A DNA stretch of 64,000 bases from Schizophyllum amplum (lineage: Eukaryota > Basidiomycota > Agaricomycetes > Agaricales > Schizophyllaceae), in contig VDMD01000003.1 in assembly GCA_007026445.1 (NCBI GenBank), positions 2,046,001-2,110,000 of the forward strand. Reading direction: 5' to 3'. Below the pieces are notes generated by a model. The model saw only the letters and a list, made by a program, of their open reading frames with translations. It made no database searches and was not told the DNA's origin. Each line of letters starts with the position of its first letter. Positions within the stretch are counted from its first letter, which is position 1. The position numbers and the translations under genes were made by a program. Below, piece by piece: positions 22,419 through 33,904 of this stretch.

Positions 22419-23293
22419 ATGCGTTTCCAAGTCCTTGCTGCTCTGTCCGCCGTCGCGCTCTCCAGTGGCGCGTCCGCTGCGATTCTCCAGCAGCGTACTT
22501 ACTACCCTAGTGAGTGCAAGACCTTTTACATAAACATAGTGGACAACGACCTCATTCATTGTACAGACTGCTTCGTGAGCTGCGTCTCGAGCTCGTCCAC
22601 CGGCAGCTGCAGCGCGTCGGACACGTCCTGCCTCTGCAAAAGCCAAGAGTTCATCAACTCCATCACGTCCTGCGTGCAACAGTCCTGCGACTCGAACGCG
22701 GTGTCCACGGCCGAGCTCGCCGCCCAGCAGTTATGCAACACTGTCGTGAGTCCCCCCTCATGCATATCCTCCGTCGCTCTTCGCTCACGACTGTGCAGGG
22801 CGTCACGCTGTCCAACCTCCCTACTGCCTCTAGCGGCGGCGCGGGATCCACTACCACTACCACCGTCGCGAGCGGCGCCAGCTCCACCGCAACCAGCCCC
22901 GCCGGCAGCGGCAGCGGCGCGTCGTCGGGATCTTCTGGCTCGTCGGCAACCTCTGCCATCGCCAGCTCCGTGTCGAGCGTTGCGTCAGCGGCGTCTGTGT
23001 CGGCGTCATCGGCGGCCTCGGGGGCCTCGTCGGCGGCCTCAGGAGCATCATCGGCGGCATCGTCGGCGGCCTCGGGGGCATCGTCTGCAGCCAGCCAAGC
23101 CAGCTCTGTTTTGTCATCAATTACCGGCAGCGCGACGTCGTCGGGCGCTAGGTTTGTACACTCTTCCAGCAGCTTGGAATGTTGCTAACTTATTTGTAGT
23201 GCCTCCTCTTCCTCCGACTCGAATTCGGCAACCACGCTGAGAGCGAGCGTTTTCGCAGGCGTGTTTGGTTTCGTGGTCGCTCTTGCTCTTTGA
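22419..23293 (+). CDS. CFEM-domain GPI-anchored surface protein
   Basis: Four exons: 22419-22509, 22567-22745, 22799-23151 and 23200-23293. The sum is 717 nt, 238 residues plus stop. Residues 1-21 form a signal peptide (MRFQVLAALSAVALSSGASA). The CFEM domain follows with all eight cysteines: NCFVSC, TGSCSASDTSCLCKSQ, TSCVQQSC and QQLC. A long Ser/Ala/Gly/Thr-rich stalk with repeated SAASGAS units then leads to a hydrophobic tail (ASVFAGVFGFVVALAL) that fits a GPI-attachment signal. CFEM proteins of fungi act at the cell surface in haem or iron capture, adhesion or appressorium-related sensing. Which of these applies is open. An aspartate between cysteines 3 and 5 (SASDTSC) is where some CFEM proteins bind haem iron. 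Confidence 0.9.
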
Positions 23294-23610
23294 TGTGGAC
23301 ATCGATGCAGGACGACTTGGAAAAGACATTGCATCTGTCTAGTTACTACTTACACGCTGTTTGACGATTGGAAACTGGATGATTCGACGACTCGATAAAC
23401 CGCTTGAAAGCCAGCATGTTTCGTTGAGGGGTATATCGACTTTGCCCAGCCCTCAACCTCGCACCAAAGTCCCTACCGTCGCTCGTGCCGCTTAAAAATA
23501 TTCATAGCAATACGTTTGGATAGATAGACTATATCTACTACTTAGCTTTTCAGGTGCAAGGTCGGACCTTTCGTTGGTCGAAGAGGCTTAAGTTTACTTT
23601 TTTTGTTTCG
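23294..23610. other. Tail-to-tail gap
   Basis: 317 bp between the convergent CFEM and F-box genes. It can hold only the two 3' untranslated regions; nothing else was seen. Confidence 0.6.
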
Positions 23611-24925
23611 TTAGTGGGCGTGATACTGGATCTGTAACCTTCCCGAGCCCGACAGACCAGGCATGTGCGATCGAATGCACTCTTCGGTATTGCGCGACAG
23701 CCTGTACCACGTGCGGAAGAAGAAATTGGCATCGCGCAGACGGGGGAACGTGGGCGACGCCAGGCTGTCCAGGGCTTCCCAGCATCGCGCGTAGCTTTTC
23801 GCGACACGGACGTCCTTCTTCCGATGTTCGAGGCTATCGCCCATATCCCGGGGGATGAAGCTGAGGTGGGCGACCTCGATGGACGACCGCACGCGCGTGA
23901 GCAGCTCGAGAAGCGCCGGGATCGGGTCCTGGTAGTCGTCAGGGGCGGTGTCAGGCGATTCGATCATGCAGAAAAGCTTGATGACGCGCAGGCGTGAACA
24001 GCACCCAACGTCGACGAATTGATTGAACTTCTGGAATGGAATGTCTGCGGAAGACTCGGTGTGAGCGGGCTGCCCCGGCTGTGCGGTATCACCACCAGTA
24101 CGTACCAACGGTGTGTCTACCGCGAAACTCGAATTCCTCGAGTGAGGGGCACAACTGAAGGAACGATGCGACGGTCGACAGCTCCACGTCGTTGTTTGCA
24201 TTTAGCGTCAGGTAGAGATGGCGAACGGAGCTTGCATCGAGAGCGAACGTCGCGTCAAGGAAGCGATTGAGGAGGGACCTGACGATCCCGTTGTCCTCAG
24301 GCAGGCCCGTGACGGATAGCTTGCGAAGACGCATGGACTTGGGTGCGCAGACGGGAAACGCGGCTTCAAGCTGACCCCAGATGAGCGGGAAACTGTAGTA
24401 TAACCGCACGCTGTCGAGTGTCAGGCATGCTTCAAAGATGGACGTTGGGATGGTCGAGTTATTGAGGGTGACATGGCGCACAGGGCAGCGGTGAAGAAAA
24501 TGCCAGACTGCCTCTTTAATCTGCTTCAGGAACGCGCCCGTCCAGCGGCCTAGCGAGAAGCGACGCACGCTTTTGAGATGGGACAGCGCGTCGCAGAGCA
24601 CGGCTGACGATTTTTCGATCCAGGGATTGCACCCTACGCCCTCGAGGATGTCGAGCTCCTTGACGTACGAGGCGATGCGCGGCGTGCGCTGCACGGTAGC
24701 GTGAAATTGGTGAAGAGGGCATATGCGTAGATCGATCTCGTTGAGCCGTGACTTGTACAGGGCCGTGAGAGTGTAGGGCGGAGCGAAGGAGATCCTGGAG
24801 AAGATGTGGTATTGCGCGCGCGGAAGCAGGGAGCGGCTGGTGGATGCGCAAGCTATGAGCGCTTTCGAGTCGCCATCGAGCTCATCAATTATGAGATCGA
24901 GGATTTCCTGCCCTACATCGGGCAT
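23611..24925 (-). CDS. F-box/LRR-like protein
   Basis: Two exons: 24925-24106 and 24044-23611, with one 61-nt intron (donor GTACGT, acceptor CGCAG). The sum is 1,254 nt, 417 residues plus stop. The N-terminus has the degenerate F-box typical of Agaricomycete families: EILDLIIDELDGDSKALIACASTSRSLLPRAQ. The rest contains leucine-rich, LRR-like lines such as CPVRHVTLNNSTI, SVRHLYLTLNAN and CPSLEEFEF, expected to form a curved repeat surface. Such proteins are presumed substrate adaptors of SCF ubiquitin ligases. The target is unknown, and these families expand rapidly. A decayed paralogue lies at 27.96-35.49 kb and is interrupted by a retroelement; here the corresponding site (23887-23890) is intact. 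Confidence 0.75.
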
Positions 24926-26231
24926 GCTTGTGGATGCGAAGTTCGAAGAGAGGAAGAGAGCTCGGTATCCGACCTGTATCCGACAGTCACGGTTTATCGA
25001 GGAGCACGTGCTGTGGAGTCACACTGTCACAGACTAGTCATAGATTGCCTGATTGGGACGACCTTTGTTGTTTACCCCACATTTGGCATGCTTCACCCTG
25101 GTCCTTTGTTCTTGCATGATTCTTGCCGAGTCATCGCACGCTGATTCTGAGCTTCGAAGTTAAGAAACATGCAGCGCCCGCCGGCGCGTAGGTTTCCGGT
25201 GATAGAAGGGGCATTCGGGCAGCTACTATGTACCAGTATGCGGCCGTTACTTGACGGCGCAGCGCTACAGCCAGCGCACCAGCAGCGCACAGACAGGCGC
25301 GGCAGCGACGTACGTGGTCTCTGAGTCTGTGGTCAAATTCCTTAGACCTCAGGTGATCATTTGCAGCCTGCGCGCGCATCTTACTTCTGTACTTAGTTAC
25401 TAGAGACAGGATTTTGCACCAATGATTCTGAATATGAAACTACATAGCAAGGCTCATATTTGTGTATACGAAAGCATCTCTAGGATGCGGAGTTAAAAAT
25501 TGCGCGTCTCCAAAAGGGATCGGCCTTCTGGAAAGGTGGACGCGTAAGTCTACTCGAAAGTAGCCCAGCGATGTAGTGATACCCGGCGTGTCCGACGACC
25601 ACTCATCGGCACGAGGCCGGATGGTAGGGCCGCGGGTCGCCCGCGTCCCGCGGTGCGAACGCCAAGGGGGCAGTGCCTATTGCAGGAGCCTCCCCTATAG
25701 CCCCGCTAAGCGGACGGCTCAACGCTGCCGTCCAACGCAAGGGCTGCCATCCGACACGAGGGCTGGAGTGACAACACATGCGCTGGCGTGGCAACACGAG
25801 CGCAGCATCCACCGCCTCTCCTAATACGCGGCTCGCGCCATGCCGCAGACAACTCTCCGGCCCATCCACCTGTCGTAACATCGATCCTGACCTCACAGAG
25901 CACACGACGAGCGTGGCACTCAGTTTGGCCTGGTTCTCGGCAGGCAACCACAACAAGCCGCGCAAGAGTCATGCTGCGAAGGAGGAAGGGATTTTGATTT
26001 TCAAGTTCCGAGCTGGCTGCCCTTTATATGGCGCTGGAGGAGCACGTGCCTTCGGACCGTTAGCCGGTCCCATTGTTCCCTATTTAGGTTATGAATGGTC
26101 GCACAATCTGTCAACAATCTGTACCCCCATCACTCGGGTCCGATTATCATATGATTATATATGGCCCGGCGGCGTGCTTTGATCACGGCTTGGTTCTCCC
26201 CATCACTGTATTTCTTCCTGCCATTCTGCCT
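24926..26231. other. Divergent intergenic region, 1.3 kb
   Basis: Holds the promoters of two divergent F-box-type genes. A TATATAT at about 26156-26162 lies 70 bp before the downstream ATG. Between 25690 and 25800 the sequence has loose, irregular repetition of short GC-rich words (ACACGAG, GCTGCC). No gene is supported. Confidence 0.5.
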
Positions 26232-27903
26232 ATGACACGCCGCTCAAAGCCCAAACGCGTTCGCCATCTCCCCTCCGAGTCCAGTCAGCCTCAATGGGCA
26301 TACGCATATCTTACCATCCTGTCTGCCGAGCTGTGGCACGAAGTCTTCTCTTACTGTCCTCCTCTAACTCTACTCGCCGTACGCGATACGTGTCGACGGT
26401 TCCGCGACATTGTCGATCGTCAAAATGCCTGGCTTCTCGCTCATTCTCCCCTGTTGCTCCCCATCCCACCGCCCGTACCGCGCAGGTTCATGCAGATCAT
26501 GAAGGATCCTAAGAAATTTTCGGCCCTGCGCACATTCTTTGGGATCTCCGATCCTTGGAAACCTCGAGCTGGACTGTACGGTAGCGCCACGTACACGAAG
26601 TTGTTATTTAGACCCGGCCGGTGCGAGGTACGCTCTAGCTCTCATCATTGTGTTTGCATCTTTTCATCAATGCATAGGTATGCAAAGCGCGGGTCGATGG
26701 ACCCCCAACGTGGCTTCAAAGTGCCGTCTACATCTGTTCGGTAAGCACACAGCTGCAGCGCAGCGCACCACGGCTCATCCCCATCGCAGAAGCACTGCAG
26801 ACATGAACTTTTTCGGTAAGTTCACCTGGCTATCTTGCTTGAATATACTCTAGATGAGCATTCACAGCTCCAAAACCGCCATCCTCTCGCCGCAGTACAA
26901 TTATCTACCAGCGCATGCGCAGCCGTTCGACAAATACCTGATTCCGTGGCTTCCTTCGCTCGCAATGTCCAGTGGGCGTAAGAGGAGTGCCGTCTTGTTA
27001 CGCGACCTGAAGAAGGCTCGGGAAGAGTACAGGATGCACGTCCTCACCGCACCTACGCCAGAGGAGCGTACTCGCCGCAAACGCGAGCTCTTTGCAGTAA
27101 GCTCATTTCTCTCGTACCGACGTTTCCAGCTCAACCATTCCCAGCAATACGCACGCCGTTACCGTCTGCGCAAGGCGCTCAAAATTGTACGTCGCTGTGA
27201 ATTCGCTTGAAGGCACATCTTACTGATCTTCTCTGCGCAGTTTCAATGCTACCTTGACCTATGGATGAAGCAGATGGGTCGGAAGACGAAGAGGATTTCA
27301 GTCGCCAGCAACTATCGGTGCGTCATGACTTTACTAACATCCTGGCCTGCGCATTTGCCCAAATTCTGACCCGCGCGGCAGTGTGCGCAAGATGGCGACA
27401 AGAAAAGGCATAGCGGTCGGGTATGTGAGACACCATCCTGTAGTCCGGCGAACTTTGTTCGCGCGCACGCGCGCCCTTCGCCTCGTCACCTCCACCAGCC
27501 TCAACAAGACCGGGGTCTTCGTACCCGAGTTGAAGCGCAAGAAGAAGTGCGAGCACTGCGGTGCCTATGTGTCCGCGGCGAAGCTGGACTTGCATATTGC
27601 GAACCGGTCAGTGATGTTTGTTGGGCGATCTCGGTGCGCCTTACGAAGTCTGATGGAATCGCATTTGTTTAGGCATCCTGGACAGCTGCCTCGAAGCCGC
27701 TTGAACAAGGCTACCGGGGCCGCGGAGTACCGATGCCAGCTCTGCGAGAGCCACTCGTCGAAATATTACTCGATCAGTTCACTGCATGCGCATCGGTATC
27801 ACAGGTGCGTTTTCTATCCTTGATTCTGTCGCTGCTTGCTCATTGGACTGTCAGGCATGGAGTACGGGAAACACCAGAATCGTTACAGCGCGTTTCGGTT
27901 TAG
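26232..27903 (+). CDS. F-box protein with cysteine/histidine zinc-binding motifs
   Basis: Nine exons: 26232-26627, 26678-26740, 26790-26815, 26868-27096, 27145-27186, 27241-27317, 27382-27606, 27673-27804 and 27855-27903. The sum is 1,239 nt, 412 residues plus stop, and phases match at all junctions. An F-box lies at about residues 27-60 (LTILSAELWHEVFSYCPPLT then VRDTCRRFRDIV). A cysteine cluster spans exons 1-3: CEVCKARVDGPP, then ICSKHCRHELF. Near the C-terminus two C2H2-like motifs follow: CEHCGAYVSAAKLDLHIANRH and CQLCESHSSKYYSISSLHAH. The protein is probably an SCF adaptor or a nucleic-acid/protein-binding zinc protein. The combination is seen in Agaricomycete orphan families; the partner is unknown. 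The acceptor of exon 4 was placed at 26867 because the nearer AG gives an immediate stop. Confidence 0.75.
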
Positions 27904-28221
27904 GCAGTCTGATTCACCTCTTACAGTGAGGGACATCACTATGTATCATGAGCTTTACTAGCTACGTATCCGTAACTTCCCCGAGCCCAACAGACCGGGC
28001 ATGTGCGAGCGGATGCATTCCTTCACCTCGCGCGACAGCGTGCTCCACGAGTGGAAGACAAATTCGACTTCACGCAGGTGGGGGAACGTGGGTGATGCCA
28101 GGTGTCTAAGACCTCCCAGCATGGCGCGTAGCTCGCCACCCGGACGTTCTCCTCATCATCCTCGCTGTCACCAAGATCTACAGCTATGAAGTTGAGTTTG
28201 GCGACTTCGATAGACGACCGC

Positions 28222-29223
28222 TAATGAGGATCGAGCGCCTCTGGGAGGTCCGTGCACGCGCCTGGCTCACACCAAACACAAACACACAAACACAACACAA
28301 TTAAATGGGGGTTTTGACCTCGCCGGGGGCGGCGCGAGTCCGATTTGTATTGCTTGGGGGCAACTAAATATACTTTGTACTTCGTACTTGCTCTTCGACT
28401 GAACGAACACTCAGACGCAAAGTCCGGTAGGTTATTCTGTTCTGTCTCGCTCCGATCTCTTTTGCCTTTTACTCGATCGGCGACTTCCGGTGTGGAAGGA
28501 CAACCAAGCAACGGTTTATTATTTGGTTTACGCCGGAAATTCCGGGTGTTTCCACAGGAGATGGCTCCGGTCAGGTGGGTACCCGGGTGCTCAGAGGTCT
28601 CCCAGAACCAGGGAGACCTCCCTCCTTATATACTGTCTGCTCTTGTATTTTAAATTACCTCAACTCGAGTCACTTTGAGAACAATGCCGCCCTCGATTCC
28701 GCTTATCGCTTTATGGCCAGCCCGGATCATCATCGGGATGATGTCAGGCCAATCAACCTCGTGCCGTCTGCCGAGAGCGATCTAGATCCCCGCACGCGGT
28801 CGGGTGGCAGGCGCGCCACAGCGCGCGTCTGACCGTATTCCTCTTTCTTTAATTCTTCTGCCTGCGCGCAGCGGTTCTGGCTTGTTTATTCAGTCTGTCT
28901 CACTGTTCCAGACAGGTCTCCAGCATCCGAAAGTATAACAATAAGCGAGTGGCACGACTAATCCTCGAACTTTGGCTCTTACACCAATCTCGGAGAAGTA
29001 TAGACCTCAAGGACTCGCACGATGTGTCTAGTGCTTGGTCGGAGTGGCTACCGCCTTGCAAAAGCCTCGCTGCTATCCCATATTCTCACTCACTGGGCTC
29101 CCGATTACTGTAGTACTCGCTTTCGAGGGCCTACTGATATTATTATACTTTTATAGCCTTTTGTAGCTTAGCCAAATGCGTAAAAACGCTAAATAAATGG
29201 CTGAACGCGCAGACGGCGTATTA
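28222..29223 (-). repeat. 3' LTR of the retroelement
   Basis: 1,002 bp, same as 33905-34906; all short reading frames inside translate identically in both copies. It carries a minus-strand TATATAAGG at 28632-28624 that would serve as the retroviral-type promoter in the other copy. Confidence 0.9.
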
Positions 29224-29236
29224 TCTCCCCCACACC
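29224..29236 (-). other. Polypurine tract candidate
   Basis: Minus-strand GGTGTGGGGGAGA abuts the 3' LTR. Its place and purine content fit the primer for plus-strand DNA synthesis in LTR elements, and it fixes the element's orientation. Confidence 0.6.
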
Positions 29237-29893
29237 AAAATCCTGACCGTCCTCGGTCAGCCGTCCCTTGGGGAACGCGTCGCGAGCGCCAAATGATGCG
29301 AAGTTCAACTTTGCGGCAACTGCCGCGATCGGAAGTCGGACCGCAACTCGGCTCCGAAGTCCTTTGTTCTTTGTTGCATTGTTCTCTCTCGCCGTCTCGG
29401 TTATTCTTCCTTGCGCGCGGGGTCTCCCCCACACCAAAGCTGCTTGCTCTCTCAGTCATGCCTTGTGTTGACCTCGTTAAGACTGCCAGCTGATGCCAGT
29501 TGAGTGCTCGAAGCCCTCGTTCGCTTGCTCGTTCGTCAAAGTAGGCGCCTGATTGATTTTCCGCGCGCGCCTTCGCCCTTATCCTACTCCTGATCGCACA
29601 AACTCCAAGTATGTATTGCAACCATCAAGGCAGACCTGGCTAGCAGCGCGCGGACGCTACGGAGTGCCCCCAAGCACACCTTTCTTGTCGACGAAGCTGA
29701 CCTACTGTTAGGTAGCCGACTTCGTCGTGGATTGTCTTTGCGCACCCGCGCCTCGCTCCTCGCGTAAAATCACGCCGTGGACTTTTGTAGAGCTTACTAC
29801 GGTGAGTGACTGCTCTCTCCTTCCCGCTTCATGCTTATTTTACGTACTTTTTGCTTTATTGAAGGTCCTTTGACGTTGACCGTTGGGGCTCGC

Positions 29894-32800
29894 TCATGTC
29901 AGCGGCCTCAGCGGGTCTGCCTCGTTCTTACGAGTAGATGGCATGACATCGCCTTCCAGAAAGCGCACGCTCTTTCGCGCCTTTGCAACGGGCGCTCTGT
30001 CGTTGAGTACTCCATCTTGACTCTCTTGCTCTACGTCCTGCACCAGAGATGCGACTTTCTCCCTCATCTGCTCATAGCTTTGCAGGCCCACGACATCTGT
30101 GACCCAATCCTGGTCTTCCTCAAGCTTCTGCAGCAGCGCTTCGGGCCTACCCACAGCACCCAACACACCCATCTCCTCTAGAAGAGAGCTCCAAAGGAAC
30201 GGCTTTCGAGGTGAGTTGATCGGTACTTCTTGTTCGAGAAGCCTTCTCAAAGGGTGCTGAGACACGACGGGCGCCTTCCTCATGACCAAGGCGGCTCGTA
30301 TCCGGTCGGCAGCGTCTTCAGCGAGTACGACATTGTCTCGGTACCGAGAAGGCGCCAGTTCTCTTGTATCCGCGCCAGGCGCGTCAGCGACAAGTACCGA
30401 GTTCACTGACGGTAAGCCGACTCGCTTGACGTTCGGCATGCCGGGCGCTTCACGCAACGGGACACCGTCACTAACCCACAAAAGAATAGGCCAACTTTCG
30501 ACTTCCTCCTCCGTCCATTTGCGACACTCGTCTGCCTCGTCGACAAGCACAGCGTTATCATGTCGCCGGATGATCGTCTTCCTGGTTTCGTGGCACAGGT
30601 TATATTGAGCGTAGTGCTCCTCTAGCCATGTATTGCTCTCTGAAGAGTGCAGGTAAGGATCCTCACACAGAGTTCCAGCTTCTAACTGCGCTCTCCACGA
30701 CAGGGCTTGATCTTGAATAGCCTCATAGCAGTCACACCCCAGGAAGCCAAGTATGTCTTTCTTCTTTGCTTCTACCTCACTGACGACTTTTTCTAGACTA
30801 GTGGCAGCTCTGAGGCCGTCGACCTCTGCAAGCAGGTGGTACCAGCAGGTGAGTCCACCTACAAAGTCGCTAGAACATCCACAATCTTGTAGCTCGGTTT
30901 CCAGAAGCCAGCTCATGCGATGTGCGCGAAGATCGGGCAAAATGCGTGAGTTTAGCGACTCCCTTCGCCTCACCGCCTCTTTTCCCCACAGAGGGTCGTC
31001 TGACTCGTCCTCTGACGCATCCGATGAAGCGGACGGCGAGCGCGGGCGTTCTGCTTTGCTTTCGCGGCGGCATTCCTCGATCCGAGGTGAGTCAGCCGTT
31101 CGCCAACGCGACTCTCCACTGACTTCAACTCCTCGAGGCTCGCTCTCTTCGTCGTGCTCTCGCGTGAGACTGAAAATCTCACCCATTTGGCAGGTCTCCC
31201 GGCTCTCGACATCAGGCTTACTCGCGCGAAGGCGCGAGTTCGAAAGCAGATCACCGGGTGCTTTCTGCTCTAGCTGCGGCGCAACAGGCGCCGCCACCGC
31301 CGCTGCTTGCTGCTTCACAGCTCGGCGCTTCTCGCGCACGAGGAAACCGCGCAGCACTTTTGTTTTACCTCTCTTTTTATTCGTCTCAGGTGCGAGTTCG
31401 TTTGTGGCAACTACAGGACCATACTGACGCGTTTTTCTTTGTTCCCTCGCCTGTATATGACTCGTGGGAACACCCAGGCTGGCCGCGCTCGCAGTCGAGC
31501 CCGCCCTTCCACTCACGACGCGACCGGCCACAACTGACGCGCCCCGGGACGCGCTAGACGCATCCAACGGTACCGAGTTCGAGCTCGAAGGCGGCGACCG
31601 CCCTAGAGGAGCGTCGAGAGACTCAGTACGTGATATATGCATTGGAGCATCTACCAACGTCTTCTGGACAAGATTGACGCCTAGTACCTCGGCAGACGCG
31701 CCTCTCGACGTTGGGAGAGGCTCTTGTGGGCGGGAAGACGCCCGAGGTGTGTCTCCTCTCGCTTTCCCTTTACTCACAGCATTCGGGACAGGTTCTTCGC
31801 CGTTCGGCGCACGGGAACCGCTCGCGGGCGCGTCAACACCGAGTGGACTCGCTGGCGATCTGGGGCGCGCCTGTGAAGCGCACTCCGCCGTTGAAAGGCG
31901 CTGGAACCCGCCAGGGGCACCCCCTTGCACGCGCACGCTGCTGCGAAATGTGGCTCGCTTTATAGGTGAGCCAGGGCTTGCAATGATTACATTACGCGTC
32001 CTGGACCCTACTGACGATTCCTGAGCAGATTGGGCGCTCTTCGGCGTCGTGGGCTCATCCCGCAGGACCGCGGTAATTTGTTTACGCACCGGCGCGTCCG
32101 GTACGACGTCTCTCCCCTTCTCTTTGCTTACAGCACTTCTTTCAGCTGCTCTTCTGTGGTCTTCCGCGCCGGACACGACTTTGGGTGCGTTAAGGCCAAG
32201 CACGCTCAAAGACGCGCTCGCTCGCGCTCCAGAAGTGCGGCCAGTGATTCCAGCAGCGTGCTGTGACGCCAGGGAGTCTAAATCCGCGCAGTGTGCCTCG
32301 GACGTCGACTGATTGTCCCGACGACGCGCTAGGTCTTGCCGTGCAGCCGGCGCGGTCCCCGACTCAAGAGCCGCGTTCATCTCCGAGAGTGAGCACGGTA
32401 CGTCTTTATTTTTCTCTTCCTCGCTAACAACGCTTCTTGCAGCTCCATTTTCATCTTGCGCGAGCGCGCTCACGCCGAATGCGCTCACCGCCATACCCGC
32501 CGTCACCTCGAGAGCACTATCAACAACCAACATCGCCTTCTGCGTTTCGTGCAGCGCGTCCTCCGGCTGGTGCATTAGTTGTGGCGACTGCAACGGTTCC
32601 CGGGGTGCTGTCAGGTGCGTAGTACGCGGGTCGCTTGTATTGCGATTTACTGACGCCTCCTGCAGCAGAGATGTGTCGCGATATGGAGCGCGCACGTTCT
32701 GCGCAGTATGAAGGCCTCGCGCCTCAAAGCGGGCGCCTTGTACGCCTTGTACGTCTACTTTCACTGTCTCGACACCGCTGATGACGCCCTCAGGAGATGG

Positions 32801-33361
32801 TGATTCGCCCGGCGCGTAAAACGCGATCGTGCGCTGACTGTGGATTTGTTTAGACGGCCAGTAGCCCAGTGCGTCGCTCAGAGCGTAGCTCGAGGAGTGC
32901 TCATCGTACTGACAGCGTCTTTTCAATCCAGCAACTTCACCATTGGGCGCAGAGCATCCGCTCGCGCCGCTCCACGGGGTCAACTCCCTTCGCAGTCCAT
33001 CCTTCCAAAGAGGCCGACGTCGCTTTTCTAGTACTGCCAACTCAGTCTGCCCCATCTGAGCCTGTGTGGGCTCGTCGGACGCGTTTCGAATTGGCCAAAA
33101 ACCGCGCTTCAGCGGCAGCAGGCTACCTTGAAGGCGATTCTGTACAGTACCAGACAACATTGTTCTTTTTTCTTCCTCGTCTCTTCGTTCACTGCTTGCT
33201 AGCAAGGCAGGTAGACGCATATTCGGCGTGTTGAAGCGCCGTTGGGGTGTATTTCCAAGCCCGAAGGCTGGCAAGGTGATGTCTCGCCATTGAAGACGTG
33301 ACATGACATTCGATTCTCGAGGATAGCCCGAAAACGAAGATCCCTCAGTTGAAAACATCAT
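29894..33361 (-). CDS. 1,155-codon frame inside the LTR element, Gag-like at best
   Basis: A single intronless frame that fills most of the element's interior, on the strand predicted by the primer site and purine tract. Residues 1 to about 800 are low-complexity, rich in Ser, Ala, Arg, Glu and Pro, and look disordered. They include three degenerate repeats about 100 residues apart (about 293-325, 385-425 and 502-542), each with an LGVxAP-like start and a later SAVSKEKGRDV-like end. A basic, possibly nuclear-targeting segment lies at about 661-683. From about residue 830 the sequence looks globular: SWLLETELQDCGCSSDFVGG, LTCWYHLLAEVDGL, CDCYEAIQDQALSWRAQL. It could be a Gag-like capsid domain, but no zinc knuckle, protease, RT or integrase motif was seen. 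The family was not recognised. Confidence 0.65.
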   Translation of the reverse strand: MMFSTEGSSFSGYPRESNVMSRLQWRDITLPAFGLGNTPQRRFNTPNMRLPALLASSERRDEEEKRTMLSGTVQNRLQGSLLPLKRGFWPIRNASDEPTQAQMGQTELAVLEKRRRPLWKDGLRRELTPWSGASGCSAPNGEVAGLKRRCQYDEHSSSYALSDALGYWPSKQIHSQRTIAFYAPGESPSPEGVISGVETVKVDVQGVQGARFEARGLHTAQNVRAPYRDTSLLQEASVNRNTSDPRTTHLTAPREPLQSPQLMHQPEDALHETQKAMLVVDSALEVTAGMAVSAFGVSALAQDENGAARSVVSEEEKNKDVPCSLSEMNAALESGTAPAARQDLARRRDNQSTSEAHCADLDSLASQHAAGITGRTSGARASASLSVLGLNAPKVVSGAEDHRRAAERSAVSKEKGRDVVPDAPVRKQITAVLRDEPTTPKSAQSAQESSVGSRTRNVIIASPGSPIKRATFRSSVRVQGGAPGGFQRLSTAECASQARPRSPASPLGVDAPASGSRAPNGEEPVPNAVSKGKARGDTPRASSRPQEPLPTSRGASAEVLGVNLVQKTLVDAPMHISRTESLDAPLGRSPPSSSNSVPLDASSASRGASVVAGRVVSGRAGSTASAASLGVPTSHIQAREQRKTRQYGPVVATNELAPETNKKRGKTKVLRGFLVREKRRAVKQQAAAVAAPVAPQLEQKAPGDLLSNSRLRASKPDVESRETCQMGEIFSLTREHDEESEPRGVEVSGESRWRTADSPRIEECRRESKAERPRSPSASSDASEDESDDPLWGKEAVRRRESLNSRILPDLRAHRMSWLLETELQDCGCSSDFVGGLTCWYHLLAEVDGLRAATSLEKVVSEVEAKKKDILGFLGCDCYEAIQDQALSWRAQLEAGTLCEDPYLHSSESNTWLEEHYAQYNLCHETRKTIIRRHDNAVLVDEADECRKWTEEEVESWPILLWVSDGVPLREAPGMPNVKRVGLPSVNSVLVADAPGADTRELAPSRYRDNVVLAEDAADRIRAALVMRKAPVVSQHPLRRLLEQEVPINSPRKPFLWSSLLEEMGVLGAVGRPEALLQKLEEDQDWVTDVVGLQSYEQMREKVASLVQDVEQESQDGVLNDRAPVAKARKSVRFLEGDVMPSTRKNEADPLRPLT

Positions 33362-33885
33362 TTGGACGACGGTGGTCAGAGCCGGGAAACTTTTTCTACG
33401 AGTCTGAGGTGGGAAAGGGGGGTTGTAGGTGGTGTGTTGGGGTTGTATGAGTACAGAGAAAATAGAAACAAGCGCACAGGAGACACAGGAACACAGGAAA
33501 TCGAGCCAGGACAGTAGCTAGGGTCCGAGATAAGAGAAACAAAACTAGAGTCTAGGTAACAAGCCGGGGGCCCACTGGAGTGGGGAGCGCTCCCTCAGAA
33601 CGAGTCTGAAGGGTGGCTAAGCCTCGGAAGGCCGGGAGTTCGAAGCTTTTTCGAGGGGAGTTCGACGAGGCAGAATGGAGCGTTAACTCCAAGTCCGACA
33701 GGATAGAACAGAACTAGCACAGTATATTTGTTTCCCCACTGGGAGAATGTGATAGACTATGCAACAGAGCCGATGATATTCAATCGATCCTAGAGCCAAT
33801 AGTCCGAAGGGCAGTAAACCGATGGTCACAATGGCTTGGTCCGAGTGCACAAAGGCAGCTTTAGCAATTTATCAATCAAATTCCC

Positions 33886-33902
33886 CCTCGCGGTGGGCTC
33901 CA
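33886..33902 (-). other. Primer-binding-site candidate
   Basis: Minus-strand TGGAGCCCACCGCGAGG starts two bases inside the 5' LTR. LTR elements begin this site with TGG, the complement of the tRNA CCA end. The tRNA was not identified, and the match beyond the first dozen bases does not look like a tRNA T-arm. Confidence 0.5.
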
Positions 33903-33904
33903 GA

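Noticed and set aside
30753..32711. Several plus-strand frames of 130-220 codons inside the LTR element
   Set aside because: They lie opposite the 1,155-codon frame and are low-complexity Ser/Arg/Thr shadows; orientation signals of the element point to the minus strand.
33886..33902. Identification of the priming tRNA
   Set aside because: The match to a tRNA 3' end beyond TGG could not be confirmed; the sequence further in does not resemble a T-arm, so no tRNA is named.
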